Shown here in pieces: positions 50,876 to 63,300 of a DNA stretch of 64,000 nucleotides. The notes under the pieces were generated by a model. It was not told the origin of the DNA, ran no database searches, and saw only the letters and a list, made by a program, of their open reading frames with translations. The stretch's first letter is position 1, and each line of letters begins with the position of its first letter. The translations under genes were made by a program, and so were the position numbers. Where the stretch lies: assembly GCA_015832175.1 (NCBI GenBank), contig WJXW01000003.1, positions 806,001 to 870,000 of the forward strand, written 5' to 3'. This stretch comes from Paraphaeosphaeria minitans. Lineage: Eukaryota; Ascomycota; Dothideomycetes; Pleosporales; Didymosphaeriaceae.

Positions 50876-51954
50876 AATATAGTATAAGCATTATATTACT
50901 ATTTATATACTTAGCGTTTACTAGATAATACTTACCTAAAGGAGCTATAAATTCTTAATAATAAGCGTCTATAAGTACCTAGGCGTTATAAGCGCTGCCC
51001 TCTTTACTAGCTAAAATATATATAAAGTTTATATTAAAGTTAATAGCTACTAATACGTTTTAGGAGAGGTATCTATAGTAATTTCTATATTATTTAGAGT
51101 TATCTACTAGTATATAGACTTTAAAGTTTAACCTATTAAGAGCTCCTACACAGTCCTTAAAGAAAGGTATATATTTTAGCTTATTATGTATAGCCTCTAG
51201 GTAGGCGCTAGAGAGTAAATATATAACTTCTAGATATAGTAAAAGGACTATAGTAAGGACTTTATAAAAGTTACTACTAACGTTAGTAAAAGTTAGATAA
51301 AATCTCTATATATATATAGTAATTGTGCTTAGTAAGTGCCTATAGTAGTATTTAGTTTTATACTACCTAGCTCCTTACGTATAAATATCTAAAAATATAA
51401 GTACTTTCTCCTCTACTTTAATTTATTAGCTATCTTTAATATATTATTTATAGTAAGTAATAAGAGCCTTAAACGTACTCTACTAGAGTTATATCTCTTT
51501 ATATAGATATAGGTTATTAATAAGGCACCTAGCTAGCTAAGCTAGATCTAGGCACATATCCTCTATATATTTATTTATACCTATAAGTAGCGCTAGAGTC
51601 CTTTCTATAGCGTTAATTAATACTAAAGTTATTACTATTAACACTTCTATAACGCCTATAAAGGCCTCTCTACTAAGTATTATAGCGTTAAAAAGCTCTA
51701 AGATTAGATAAAATAGACTTTTTAATCTTATACTTAGTTTAACTTATAATCTTACACTTAACTAGGTATAAATATAGATCCTATTAGCACTAGTAGAGGT
51801 TAATTTAGCTAGTTAATTACTCCTAAATTAGATCTCTATTTATAACGTTAAGATTACGCTTAAACTAAACACGGCGTGATCTTAATGTGAGCCTAACTGG
51901 ATCTAGTAATTGAGATGAGATCAAGCCTCCAGATCACGTCTACCGAACAGGCCC
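50876..51954 (-). mobile_element. PIF/Harbinger DNA transposon, 5' part with transposase
   Basis: The right end GGGCCTGTTCGGTAGACGTG (minus strand) is the terminal inverted repeat shared with the 35270-35897 element, and TAA at 51955-51957 may be the 3-bp target copy. The minus-strand transposase reads through its catalytic part: FFKDCVGALN at about 51131-51165, INFNINFIYILA then GSAYNA near 50981-51050, and KYYLVNAKYINS near 50910-50935. These match the DDE_Tnp_4 pattern DC.GA.D, D...Y.LAG..GSAHD and YYL.DAGY with Asp changed to Asn by RIP. A subterminal hairpin lies at 51848-51885. The last ~80 bp are almost unmutated. Confidence 0.88.
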
Positions 51955-52145
51955 TAAATAAGCGCCACGGCGCTTTGCTAGGTCTGCCTCGGCTGCGCAA
52001 GGGCGTCATTTCGTCTCAGACCCTCCAAGCGATCCCACTTCCGGTCCACATGACCGCGATAGCCTCCAGACTCATTCTCGCATGCCGCAATCATGGCATT
52101 CTGTCGCCCTCTCACCCGCGCTGGCCGAATTGACCACCGCCCACC
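51955..52145 (+). promoter_or_regulatory. Short promoter/5' leader of the transporter gene, starting at the transposon edge
   Basis: Only 191 bp of balanced-composition DNA separate the Harbinger end from the transporter start codon, so upstream control elements may have been displaced or replaced by transposon sequence. CTAAATAAG at 51954-51962 is a weak TATA-like word on the border. No firm promoter element was identified. Confidence 0.35.
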
Positions 52146-53950
52146 ATGAGCTTCCTCGTTGACCATGCGCGCGATGCGTACAACAACAAACAGACGCACG
52201 TCGTCATCTTCTCGTCTACGGCCATTGCTCTTTATGGCTACGACCAGGGAATGATGTCTCTGAGTACGTAGAGCCCCCTGGAACGCAAATTGTACATAGC
52301 CCCTTCAAGACGCACACACACGGTGGAATATACCCGCGACGATCTTCATAGACAAAGACGCTGACTGCATTGTTTTCCTGCAGTCAACACAAATCATGAC
52401 TACCTTCATACGATAGGCATTGGTGAATCTTCACCCATTGTCGGGATTATCGTTGCCATCTACTATCTCGGATGCGCTATCGGTGCGGTTCTGTTCTCGA
52501 AAATGTCGGACAAGATTGGACGCAAACGCTCGATCTTCTTCAGTCTTGCAACCGCCTCTCTGGGAAACCTTTTAATGTTTCTCTCTGGATTCGGATATAC
52601 AAAAGGCGCTCTGGCAGTCATGTTGACGGGGAGAGTGGTCATGGGCTTGGGCGTTGGTGGGATTGACTGCGTCATTCCTACCTACAGCTCAGAGCTGTCT
52701 AATGACGAGGCTCGTGGTAAAGCACTGTCTCAAGAGTTCCAGAGCAATATCTTTGGACTGCTCATGGCATTTGGGTAGGCTTCACATAAATACGGGCAAA
52801 GTTGTGACTGACATCGGATAGTCTCAATCTTGGTGTCACCAATTATCTAGGAAAGTGGAACCAATGGGCATGGAGAATCCCGATCATTGCCATGCAAATA
52901 TACCCTGTGCTATTGATGGCTTTTGTGGAACGGCTCCCGGAGTCTCCCAGATGGTTCATCCACAACGGGCGACAGACAGATGCCCAGGCAGCATTGAACG
53001 ATATCTATGGGAACGAAGGTGATAGCAAGCTTGACAAGCTGTTAGATGCCCACGAGATGGAGAAAGACCAGAATATCGGATACCTAGATATGATTACCCC
53101 TTCGCATCCGCAATTCCACCCAACAGTGGTCACTATCATGGGACAGATCAACCAAGCTTTAACTGGTTACGGAGCGGTATCTGTGTATGGCCCTCAAATT
53201 TTTGAGGTACGAATAATCCTATGCCACCATCCCTAAGTAATGCAGGCTAACATACCGCAGCTGCTAGGATTTGCCGTCCGAGACGCCGAGTATCTTACCC
53301 TTGGCAATTACACTTCCTATTTCCTACTTATGACCGTTGCTTGGCTCCTAATCGACGCCCTCGGCCGCCGCAAGCTTCTCATCCAAGGTTCCTTCATCTT
53401 ATGCGTGTCCTTCCTTCTCCTCGCCCTCTTCGGCAGCCTCGTGGAGAATATCTCTAAGCTCGACATTCCGATGATTGTCCCTGGTATCCTCGGCACCATC
53501 GTGCTCTTCATTGCCACAGGAGCATTTGGCATCGGCTGGCTCTCAACGGTCTGGCTGATCCCCACGGAGATCTATCCCACAGCCGCTCGCTCCCAGGGCA
53601 CCGCAATTTCCGTCATTGTATGGGGCTTCGCCAACTTCGTCATCACCTTCCTCACGCCCGTCATGTTCAACAATCTCTCGTACTTGATCTTCGCCGTCTT
53701 CGCGGCATCGAACGCGCTCGCGGGTGTGTGGACGTGGCTCTACCTGCCGGAAACGGGAGGCCGCACGTTCGAAGAGAATCAGGCATTCTATACGGACGCG
53801 AAGGACGCGGGCACTTGGAGGGTAAGCAAGGTCGCCGGAGGCGAGTATGGGGTGTTCAAGTACCCCGACCCCGAGGGCGAGGGCGTCGTGGATGCGGAGA
53901 GGGTGCCATTATTGCAGAGGGTAGAGGATCAGGTGCCTAGTGTGGAGTAG
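52146..53950 (+). CDS. MFS sugar transporter (sugar porter family), four exons
   Basis: Likely proton-coupled uptake of a hexose or other sugar across the plasma membrane. Exons: 52146-52263, 52384-52774, 52822-53206 and 53261-53950, giving 527 residues, the usual family length. Introns carry branch sites CTGAC, CTGAC and CTAAC. The start ATG has a strong context (CCACCATGA) and an in-frame TGA 12 bp upstream. Family signatures in order: GYDQGMMS (residues ~32-39) in the first membrane segment, SDKIGRKRS in the loop after segment 2, PESPRW before the central loop, DALGRRK between segments 8 and 9, PTEIYPTAARSQG, and LPETGGRTFEE at the end of segment 12. An alternative acceptor at 53244 would add five residues (ANIPQ). 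No frame damage is seen. The exact substrate cannot be told from sequence. Confidence 0.93.
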
Positions 53951-55320
53951 GGTGCGAGTGGCTTGCCTTTGGATGAGCTTGTATACCCCGGCTCGATTTA
54001 CCTTTGGCTCGCTGTCATCCGGGAGATTCGGGATTTTAGCGTGTCAATGCTCGCAAGCCACCGAGTGGTCTGTTATTGCAGGAAGGAAAGTCCCTGCGAA
54101 GGATTGGGGATAGTCTCCCCATCTTCTGGTTGACACTTATTAGACTTTGACCTTTTTTCCGCTGGATTCGATGCCCGGCCTTTCCGATGACAAAAATGCG
54201 GTTGCATACGTCCACGATCTGTGTTAACGCGTGTCCTTGTCTAATTGTTTCTGGGCCATTCCACCCCATCAAGTTCATCGTACACCTTCCGGGAAGTACG
54301 TGTATTCATCATGTAATGCGGAAAGCGGTTACATACGCCCCCATGATTTGTCTCGACGTGGGTCCTTGTCTGACTGTCTCTTTTTCTTTGCACCTCCATC
54401 GTGTTCATCGTGTTCATCGTGCGAGGCCTTCAGATTTTTTGTTTGTGGCTAGGTTATTTGTGGCAATGTCCCCGATGCAGCTGTCTGTCAACAAGGACCT
54501 TCCTTGCGACCCCCGGCCCCCTTTCGTTCACAAGTTTGTGCGCATTGCAGTTTTGGCTAGCGCATTGCTATCTAGCGCTCGTGGATCATGCGAGCATCCT
54601 CCGTATCCCTCAAACTTGTGCATCTCGCTTCCCCGGGTGGACGTTCCTCATCCGCGTTGTGGAGAACGCGGAAATTGGACGCAAGTGCCGAAAGAAATTC
54701 TTATGGAAATTGATAAACTTCACGAGCATGTTCGGAATTAATCATGAGCGTAGATGTGGCCCGTCCATTGTTGATATGCAGAGTTCAGTGACTGCGCTCA
54801 TCTTTCTTTGTGATATCACCGGAACCCCACATCTCAAAGAAGACTATCATCAAGATTTTGGGACCATGTAATCAAGTCTAGTGTAGGGCTATATATTCTA
54901 GACCTACTTTCAGACCAGGTGGTCTATATTTCCAGGCCGCTTACCTACTCCACCGATCATGGTTAATTATACGGCGTTGCAACACCGAAACAAACACTGC
55001 CTCTCGTCAGCACCCTCAGTAGTCAGCTCGGCCTTACGCCTGATGTCTTCAATTGTCTTGCTGCCTCGTGGTGCACCGCGACGGCGGGAGAGGCGCGGCT
55101 TTCGCCCGCGGTAGTTCCTGCGGCGTAGGAGACCCCTACACTGCCGAAAACCGCGGGAAACGCCCAGCGCTCCCGCAGGATATCCACAGCTAGCTTAGAA
55201 GCTTCATTCTGGAGTGTGATGGCCGTGTCTCTCACCTGGATGAAATCTGCCCAACTGTGATTGCCTCGAGATGAATGGAAGCCTCGCGGCGCAGCGGTAT
55301 GCACTGTGATAGACACATAG
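53951..55320. other. Intergenic region with an imperfect direct repeat
   Basis: No convincing gene. Two related blocks about 130 bp apart (54196-54285 and 54317-54410) share TGCGG, a TACATACG-like word, GTCCTTGTCT and TTCATCGT, so an imperfect tandem duplication is likely. CATCGTGTT is also repeated at 54406-54425. Open frames of 111-184 codons here overlap each other, have no good start context and show no family resemblance. A minus-strand frame at 55023-55358 (111 residues) is a weak candidate. Confidence 0.5.
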
Positions 55321-55334
55321 GTGGTCCTCTCATG

Positions 55335-55458
55335 TGGTATATATCTGAGTACGTTCACTGATGAGCGTCGTCACAGCCTTCAGTCTCTTTTCTCTCAAGT
55401 CTCTCATCACTCGACTCTACTTCGAACCAACACTACCAACCCTACTTTATCAACAACA
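55335..55458 (+). promoter_or_regulatory. Core promoter and leader of the small ORF at 55459
   Basis: A TATATAT-like box at about 55338-55346 is followed by a pyrimidine-rich tract (CTCTTTTCTCTCAAGTCTCTC, about 55383-55405) and an A/C-rich leader ending CAACAACA directly before ATG. This layout is common for fungal polymerase II genes. Confidence 0.5.
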
Positions 55459-55647
55459 ATGTCTGGAACAGGTGCTTCTGGCGGTCCTTATCCCACATAC
55501 CAATGCATGTACGCCCATGTGGTGGAAGGCCACAGTCAAGCATTCGTGTTCTACTCTCCGGGCGAGAAGTGTGAGGCGTGCCGTGTAAGACTTTCATCAG
55601 AAGATGCCGAGACTCTACTGAACACTCGACAGCTCGCAGGACGGTAG
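55459..55647 (+). CDS. Hypothetical small Cys/His protein, 62 residues
   Basis: I do not recognise a family. The chosen ATG (CAACAATGTC) has an A at -3 and follows a typical leader; the upstream in-frame ATG at 55321 lies before the TATA-like word and is less likely. The protein has a Gly/Ser-rich start, then Cys16, His20, His25 and a C-E-A-C pair at 38-41, which could bind one metal ion. The tail is helical and charged (SSEDAETLLNTRQLAGR). No introns, signal peptide or membrane segment. The coding claim rests on promoter context and the Cys/His pattern. Confidence 0.5.
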   Translation: MSGTGASGGPYPTYQCMYAHVVEGHSQAFVFYSPGEKCEACRVRLSSEDAETLLNTRQLAGR

Positions 55648-58600
55648 CTGACATCCTGCATATTGAACATCATCTCGTCATGCGCGTTTTCGATGGGTGT
55701 GATCGACACAACCATCCATAGACAATTCCGGGCAATGGCAACCGTTCAGCGTGTTGCCATTTCACAGATTGGCGGCAGTCAATCTTGACCTAGCGACGGA
55801 CGGATTTTTCTGGGTGTGCTTAGTGTCTTCCAGGCTTCTTTGTAGATTTCTTCAATCCAGAATATTTTTGCTTTACTGCAAAACCCTCCCTAATCAGTGT
55901 GCAACGTCGAGGTCATGCTCAGAATGCGTCAGAACCATCGCTAGCACAGACTAAATTCACAAGTAAAGGTAGAGATTCGACTACGTAACGGCAGCGTTCA
56001 AGTGCTGGCAAGAGCGCTCAGCACGGGCGGACACGGAAAGCATGACGTGACAAGCCGCACTGAACTATCGCACTACATCACCTCCTGCTCCAACCTCTCA
56101 TCACAGCCATAGCGGCATAATGCTCACTTTCATCCAGATTACAACACTCAATGACACCGCCCCTTCGCTACGAGGTGATACTGTCCCGCGCTATCAACAG
56201 AAGCCTTTGAAGGTGCATCCAAATCAGCCTTTCCAACGCTACCCTCAGGGTCTGATTGCATACAGAGACGGTCCCGCGCCGATGTCGTCCCCTTTTCGAT
56301 GCACGCTCATCACACAACGGCTGCTACGATGCACGCTCCTGTCCTGTAACATCCGGAAGTGCTCATAGCAAGGACCACGAAACTTGGTGGAACTCGCAAG
56401 CGGCTTTGAGGGCAGCATCGTCCGATGCTACTTTTGTACGCCACATTGGTGCGTTCCCCTCACAACGCGCATCCGTACCGTATAGAAGAGCATCCCCTGT
56501 ACATGGGATACTCCTTCAGCGCCGCACACAAGGGTCGCTATCATTCAGCAAGCGTGCCAACACGAAGGCTGGTCTTGATTGTAGAAGGTGGCCCACTACT
56601 GAGGCCGCACCACAAAGCATCGAAAGGCCAAAAGTTGGTCGTACATCTAAATACAGTGCGCTATCAACGTCACCATTACGTAGCGACGACCGAGGGAAGT
56701 ATGACCGACTCTAACCTTTTGGCTGGATGTGGCAGCAGACTTAGCAGCTTGATGTCCGTTCAAACGTACCGCCATTACCTACCTAGGGGACAAAACCTGA
56801 GGAACTTTGCATCAAAATCTGTAGCGGCGATCAGTCGTTCGACTGAAAACACCCGAACGCACTCCCCCCAGCGCACCTCTGAGATTTGCGCCCAATCTCC
56901 TCCCATTTACCGGGATGGGATGCTGAGTCTAATGACACTACCTATCCGAAACAGCATGGGAATGATCCGTCCAAATGACCTGATCATCCACTGTCTACTT
57001 ACGCGAGGCCATCTTGGTGTACAATCAGGCCAATACGAAAGACATCAAAGGGTTCCCTTGGCAGCATGGATCTATCGCAAGATGTTGAGCTCGAATCGTG
57101 GTGTGAGGAGCGCTTACATAGGCTCCAAAGCCGGCACGTATCTGATGCTTTGACCACGCGTCTATACCTATCGGTCAGCCTTGCGACCCAACGCTACTGA
57201 TGTCCTAGGCGCCCAAGCCAGCTTCGCAGCGCGATCGTCAACATCAGACAAAGCTTCCATGGTCGAGTAAACAGCGCGCTCTACGCCTGTTCGAAACATT
57301 ATGGGAAGCTCACGACTACGGACAAGTTTGCAGGATGTGGCCTTGTGAAGAGCCACAACAGCACATAGGGCTACATTCAGATGCTGTGTTCTTATTTCGA
57401 TGAAGCCGACGTTACTATGCGGAAGCGGATTCGCGTCTAGCCACCGCTAGCCCAGGGAAACACGTACCTACGGCGGCAACACTGCTTACTGTTTAGCTCA
57501 ATTTCATGCGTGTGAGTGCCGGTCGGCCGCTTTTATGTGCAGCGGATGTCCAACTGCTTCCAATCTAGTCACTGACCTGAAAATCATCGCTCATCTAAGA
57601 TCGCCAAGGTCTCCAGGAAGACATTCGTGTGCAGTGGGCCGAGACGATACCTACTTAGTTACTCACTGTCAACACGAAGATCTCATCATTCTGTGCCGTT
57701 ATGAACCTCGTTGCAACCAAAATCACCTGGTTTTCTTTTGGTTCCTCAAAAGCATCCACTTGTTCGGCACCAGCAATACCCAAATCCATCAGTACATATT
57801 CCAAGCGTCCCAGTCTGCATTGGCCGCATGCATCCAGTGGCACAATGTGCAGCCTATCTGCCCGATGTCCTCTCTGACCACCCTACAGCTCTCGGTCAAG
57901 ATCTCGTCATTTTCCGAAAATTCGGAAAAGAGCTACAGCTTTTAGGGCAAGCGCAGATTGTCCTGACGATCACCCCGGCAGACGAGTTGTTAAGCGCCCG
58001 TACGGCGGTGTTGCGAACAGAACGCCTTGAGTAAGGCGGTGCACTCAAGCCTATGGAAGCGTTCGGCGAGCACGCTCCGCAATGCTCATAAAGACGGACT
58101 GAAGCCTACATGCGCCGGCGTTAACGTGGTTGGAATGCATTTGGTGGTGTGGGTACGTAAGTGCCAGCAAAGTCCAAAAAGCCGCCAGGCTGCATAATGC
58201 TGCATAGTAGCATGCACGATTGCGACCACCCACAGCGATCGCTGCCGTGGATGGCTGAAGATCCTAAGCCATGACTTTGGTGCTGGCCGTGCATATGCTA
58301 GTCACATGACCGAAACCGGCTGCGTCCAACCGAGATCATGCGAGTGCCTTGGCCTGAACCCGGTCCAGGCTTGCGCGTTGTGTGCGTTAATCCAACGTTC
58401 GCTCTGTCCACTCGCAGTCCATGCAATGCCTTTCCTGCTACCATCGAATAGAGTTCGAGGTATACGATACACCACGTCTCTGCATCACACTGACAATGTA
58501 CCTATACCCAAAACAGCGTTGATGCACTTCCGCCCTGTGCTGCCTACAACATCACCTCAAAGAAATGACAGACGCAAAGTCGAATGAGATGGCCGGAACC

Positions 58601-60350
58601 CATCTTTCCATGCCTACCTGCTGACCCATTCTCATATAGTTCAGCCAATCTCAATGCTGATGTGTTGTCTCGGCTGCACTCAAGCCACACTCTCCGTGCC
58701 GCAGCGCAAGGCCACGGTGGTTTACCGTTCCATTGACCAGTGGATCGTCTATGCGGCACAGTATTTGATTTTTTTCCTAGCCCCGGATGATGGCGCTTTG
58801 CAGGGTAGCCCTATCTGCCTCGACCTGTGACTGTGCGCAGCGATGCGCCACGCTCAGCATGTGGCAAACATACCCAATGGACGGACCCCCGTTGTATCGT
58901 GACACGAAAATTTGAACATAGGCTTGAGGCCTGACCACCTTCTAAGGGAAAAAGAATTGAGAACCAATTTTCATCGGCGACCATTAGGAATGTCCATTTG
59001 CAGAAGCTTCCAACATCATGGTGCATGGTAGCGATTCTCTACAGAACTACGACGTCAGAAACCTTGAGTCGCACGGCGGCCCGTGAATACCCAACCCATG
59101 CAACACGTTACCGGGGCTCGACGCTGGGGAATACCCCTTCTCGGCGTATTACTCCACGGACCCCAGCTTCTGGAAGTCTTAGTGGCAATGAGATACTGGC
59201 CCCAGAGGCGATACCACAGCAAGATTGCAAACTGCAAACCGCAAACTATGTCGCATGGCGGGCTCAGACGACGAGACTTCCAAGAAACTAGGGTAAGTAT
59301 TCCTGATTTTGCTCTATCAGCATGATTTCACCTGCACCTCTTGTAGCAAGAGGGTGGCGACATGGGTTTGGCTTACCCGACTACAATAGTGGGCTAGGGT
59401 GCAGCATGCTGCCTGGACCGCCCTCGTGCCCACCACGTTCGCACTCCGCAGGTGGGGCCATCGTACACTGTCTTGGACTCAGTCGAGGCTCACTGATCCA
59501 CTACGGAACGAACTTAGTCAAGACTGATGAAGGCAGGACCTCTTGTTCAGTGGGTCTCGCATGCAGATATTTCCGACGCTCGAAGGGATACAAGCAATCA
59601 ATTCGACGTGCCGCACTGGACCTGTCATCGTGACGGGCTTCCCGCGCGGGACGGAATACCGCCCGCTGTCTCGCCGCAATATACAACGCATCTCGCCAGA
59701 TCGAAAGAAGTCATACCGTCGCTGGAGACTAGCACCGTTATCACTCTTGGGGGCGACTCCAACACAGAGGCATGCTCGATCAAGCTTTCCCATAGGCGTT
59801 CACGGCGGCACCGCGGGCTATATCACATCTGGCTTGTAGCTGCAGTACGCTATGAGCCGTCGCCGTCGTCCGTCGTCCATACCATGTTGGGCCGCCCTCG
59901 ATATACAGGGTTCGCAGGGTTCTAGTGCGACTACATCGTCACATTCATTCAACAACGTCGACGGCGCCACCGCGGCTGTCACACGGGCCGGCCGCCCTCG
60001 CTACCTTTTGGGCCACAGCGGGTCTTCCTCGTCGGCGAAGGATGCCGCTGGCGCAGGCACTCATCGCGGGGCGTTGCGGTAGCGGGCGGCGCCGCAAAGC
60101 ACGGTGTGTACGGTATGTTTGCTGACACATTACGACAAAACGTGTATGTATGGTAAGTATGAACGCGTAAATTATTGTTACAAACACGCACTTCGTAAGC
60201 TCGCTGTATTGAATCGGATGGATGCCAAAAGCCGTCGTCAATCGTACCCCTTGAGAATCGTAAATCAACGTCAAAAGTGCCCAGTTCGATGGCGACTCCA
60301 AACACCGAATTGAACACCAAGTCAGTAAACAATGATTTCCAATTAGCCAT
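55648..60350. other. Gene-poor 4.7-kb region, no supported gene
   Basis: Balanced base composition without the RIP pattern. Many 60-130-codon frames overlap on both strands, which is background. The longest is a plus-strand frame at 56425-57153 (242 codons), but it is rich in Arg and His, overlaps another open frame at 56256-56714, and shows no motif, leader or introns. I saw no RNA gene, transposon ends or tandem array. Confidence 0.5.
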
Positions 60351-63300
60351 CTAAGTTCCGGTTTCTACGCAAAGAGTCAGTGTTCATGTTCACGTGAGAG
60401 CAAAACGAGTGAGACAGCACGTACCAGTCTCCACGCCCGGCTGTCTACCTTCCAGGTCACCTGTGACCTTCTTCTTCAACTTCTCCATCCCCAGCTTCGC
60501 TTGGTCCTTTGCGAACTTTGCATTGCGCACGGGCTTCCACTGCATCATGCCGCGCTGCTTGCGCTGCTCGGTGCGCTTATTCTGCTTGTTAATGTCTTTG
60601 CTCGACTGCGACGAATAACTTGATGAAGCTGTGGTGTCGGTGCGCGTGGGGGACTGAGACGTGCGCGGTGCCGTCGGCGAAAGGTCCGTTGCCTGGTGCT
60701 TGATGCCGCCATTCGGCTCGTTGGCGTTGCCGTTCTGGGTCTCCGCGTCCTCGATGCCCAGATCGGACGACGAATCAGAATACGACCCGTCATCATCGTT
60801 GTTCTCGTCGTCAGATGGGTGGAATGGGTCGTGCAGCGGTTCATCTCTGCCAGGCTCCCTCCGCTTTTTGCCCCTGGTATCGAGGTACGCCTTTGGATCC
60901 TGACCGAAGGCGCCGGACCAGTCCACGCCGTCTTTCGCGAGCCACTTTTTCTTCTCCTCCGGGTCCGCGTTCTTGAGGATATCGCGGCCCTCAGTTAGCG
61001 AGTCGTTGTGCAGCTGCTGGATGCGCTCGGGGAGCTCCTTTTCGACTTTGCGCGTGCGCACGCCCTCGGTGAGACACGCCTCCCACGTCTCGTATGTCTC
61101 GCGCGTGGGGTTGTCGACGATGAAGTCCTCGTGCGACTCGTCCATGCCGGCCTTGAAGCGCGCGCGGAACTGGAGGCGACCGACTTCTTCCAGGTCCTCG
61201 AGGCCCGGCTCGTTCTTACAGTTGTCTTCGGTGATATAGTTCTGGGTAAGGCGTGCGGCGCCGGTTGTCGTCCATATGGGGATGTTGATGTCGGTGTCTT
61301 CGTTGTCGATGAAGTGCTGCAGCCAAATGACAGCGTACGCCGCCGCCTTGCGCTTGTTCGCGACGTGAAATTCGAATACGATGGGGGACCTGTAGCGGTA
61401 CTTGACCGGCAGGCGTACATTGTGCTTAGCATTATCCGCTTTGAGGTCCCAGTAGTAGCCGTCGCCTTCGTCAAGCTTCTGGGCCCCGCTTCGACCAATC
61501 TTACCGGTGCTTCCACCTGTTCGCAACTTGAGCTTGGCCGCGTGGTTGTAGCCGATAGCGAGTATACGATCAGATGCGAACTCGAAGCTGCCGACGTCCC
61601 AGCCGAGCATAGTCGGTGGGAGCCGCGTCTCGATGCTACGGAAGAGTAGAGAGATGCGAACACGGCCGAAGCCAATACCTCCATCGAGCGGGTACCATCT
61701 CGTGACCTGCGAAGACGTCTCGAAAACATCAGAGAGCTTCAAAGGAACCACACCAAGGATAGGGTCATGTTCACGGTTACGTGAATCACGAACGGTAACA
61801 GTGACAATACCTGACCGCCAGTCACGCATGAATCGCTCCGTACCGGCATTGAAGATAGGCTGCGAGGAAACAGCCTTCGAACGTGTCTTGTAAACCAACT
61901 CATCGTTGAACAGGATGGTGCAGTAGCTCGTGGGCAGCTCGCCTCCCGTTTCCTCGGTAGCTTCTCCATACGGCTTCGCCGGTTCAAACTCGCGGCCCTT
62001 ACGGGAGCCACTCGTGCCCTTGACATTATCAAGTTCGAGGTTCACGATCTGATGGATGATGACGCTGCATATACCACTTGGCCAAAGCGGATCCGGAGGC
62101 GTGTGCATGACTGCATCGTCAGTCTCGTGATTGATTACGCCCTTCTCATCTTGTAGAGATGGATGGTGCTTGAGCTCTTCTGGAAGACCGCGGTTCTTGC
62201 CATCGGTCCTAAGAGCGGGACGGAACTTGGGCTTGCCAAAATAACCCACTTCCCAGTGAAGCTCGCCAGGCATTTCGCTATCCGTGTCCATGCCTGCAAG
62301 CTTGGAAGTCTGAGGGTACATTTTTCCAGGGTGCTGAATCATCTTCTGCAACGACAGTTCGACCTTGCCCACAATGTCGTCAGCAGTATGCCTATCCGAG
62401 TCCCATAGTTCAACACTGAGATTTTCGTTTGCTTTGATGAGTTCAGGCGTAACGAGGAGTGCCGTGGTTTCCTCCCATATGGGGTTGAGGTCATCGGTAA
62501 TGACGCGCGTGCAGTACATCGGCTTGCCGTACTTGCTGAAGGCCAGTGTCATGTAAGGATCGCTTCCACCATATTTCGAGCCACGTCGATCTTGCTTGCT
62601 CAGGCCAACTGCGCGATGGATTCGAATCCACAGAACACCAAGAGCCTCACTGTCCTTCTGAATAGAGTCTCCCTGGAGGATGGCACGCATGTCAATAGAC
62701 ATTGACTTCGGCGCAATGTACACTATTAGGAATGTCAGCGCAGCACAAAATACGTGGACCAGAAGAACTTACTGCTCGCTGCAGCTTTGATCGCGTAGTT
62801 GACAAAGTTGCTGATCAAAGGTAGATTGAGGATATTGACACCCTTCTCAACCATCGGAATGCAACCTGCTTCAACTTGTGGAGCGCCCATCAGGGTAAAT
62901 GTCAAAGTCTTCAAAAATGGGGACTCGGGGGTCATGGCCATTCGCAATCGCACGGTTCCAACGAGACCTTGCAGCTCAACAAAGATTGGGAGCGGGACAC
63001 CGAAGAAACCCTTAATCCCAAGGTAGAACACCAAGTGCATGTGCATATTGCGCGCCTTGTCGGAGGCTCGCTTGCCGCTCGGCTGAGCGTGGTATGCGAA
63101 GGATATCTCCAAATTGTAATAATCCCCTCCCTCCTCATCTGCGGCAGCTTCTTGGGGGTCTTTCGTCTTCTTGTTCTCTTCGTGGATTGCATGCTTCATC
63201 TCAGACATGTGGGTATCTGGGAGAGCCCGCAAGCTGAGGATCCGCAATGGGTTGGTTCCTTGGTTGATCTCGGCGACTCGAACGTTTTCGATAACCCCAG

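Noticed and set aside
1..51954. A mitochondrial DNA insertion or a centromere as explanation of the AT-rich block
   Set aside because: The LTR pairs, TSDs and gag-pol order account for nearly all of it, and no mitochondrial genes were seen. A retrotransposon-rich centromere cannot be excluded, but nothing in the sequence identifies one.
54187..54871. Overlapping 184-, 73- and 156-codon frames downstream of the transporter
   Set aside because: They lie over the imperfect duplication, use mutually overlapping frames and show no protein-like composition.
56425..57153. 242-codon plus-strand open frame
   Set aside because: Its length is somewhat unusual by chance, but it overlaps another open frame, is Arg/His-rich, has no leader, motif or introns and resembles nothing I know. 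Kept only as a remark.
61008..61649. 213-codon plus-strand and 244-codon minus-strand alternative frames inside the SMP/C2 gene
   Set aside because: They are shadows of the real minus-strand coding frame, which has clear C2 and SMP motifs and matching introns.
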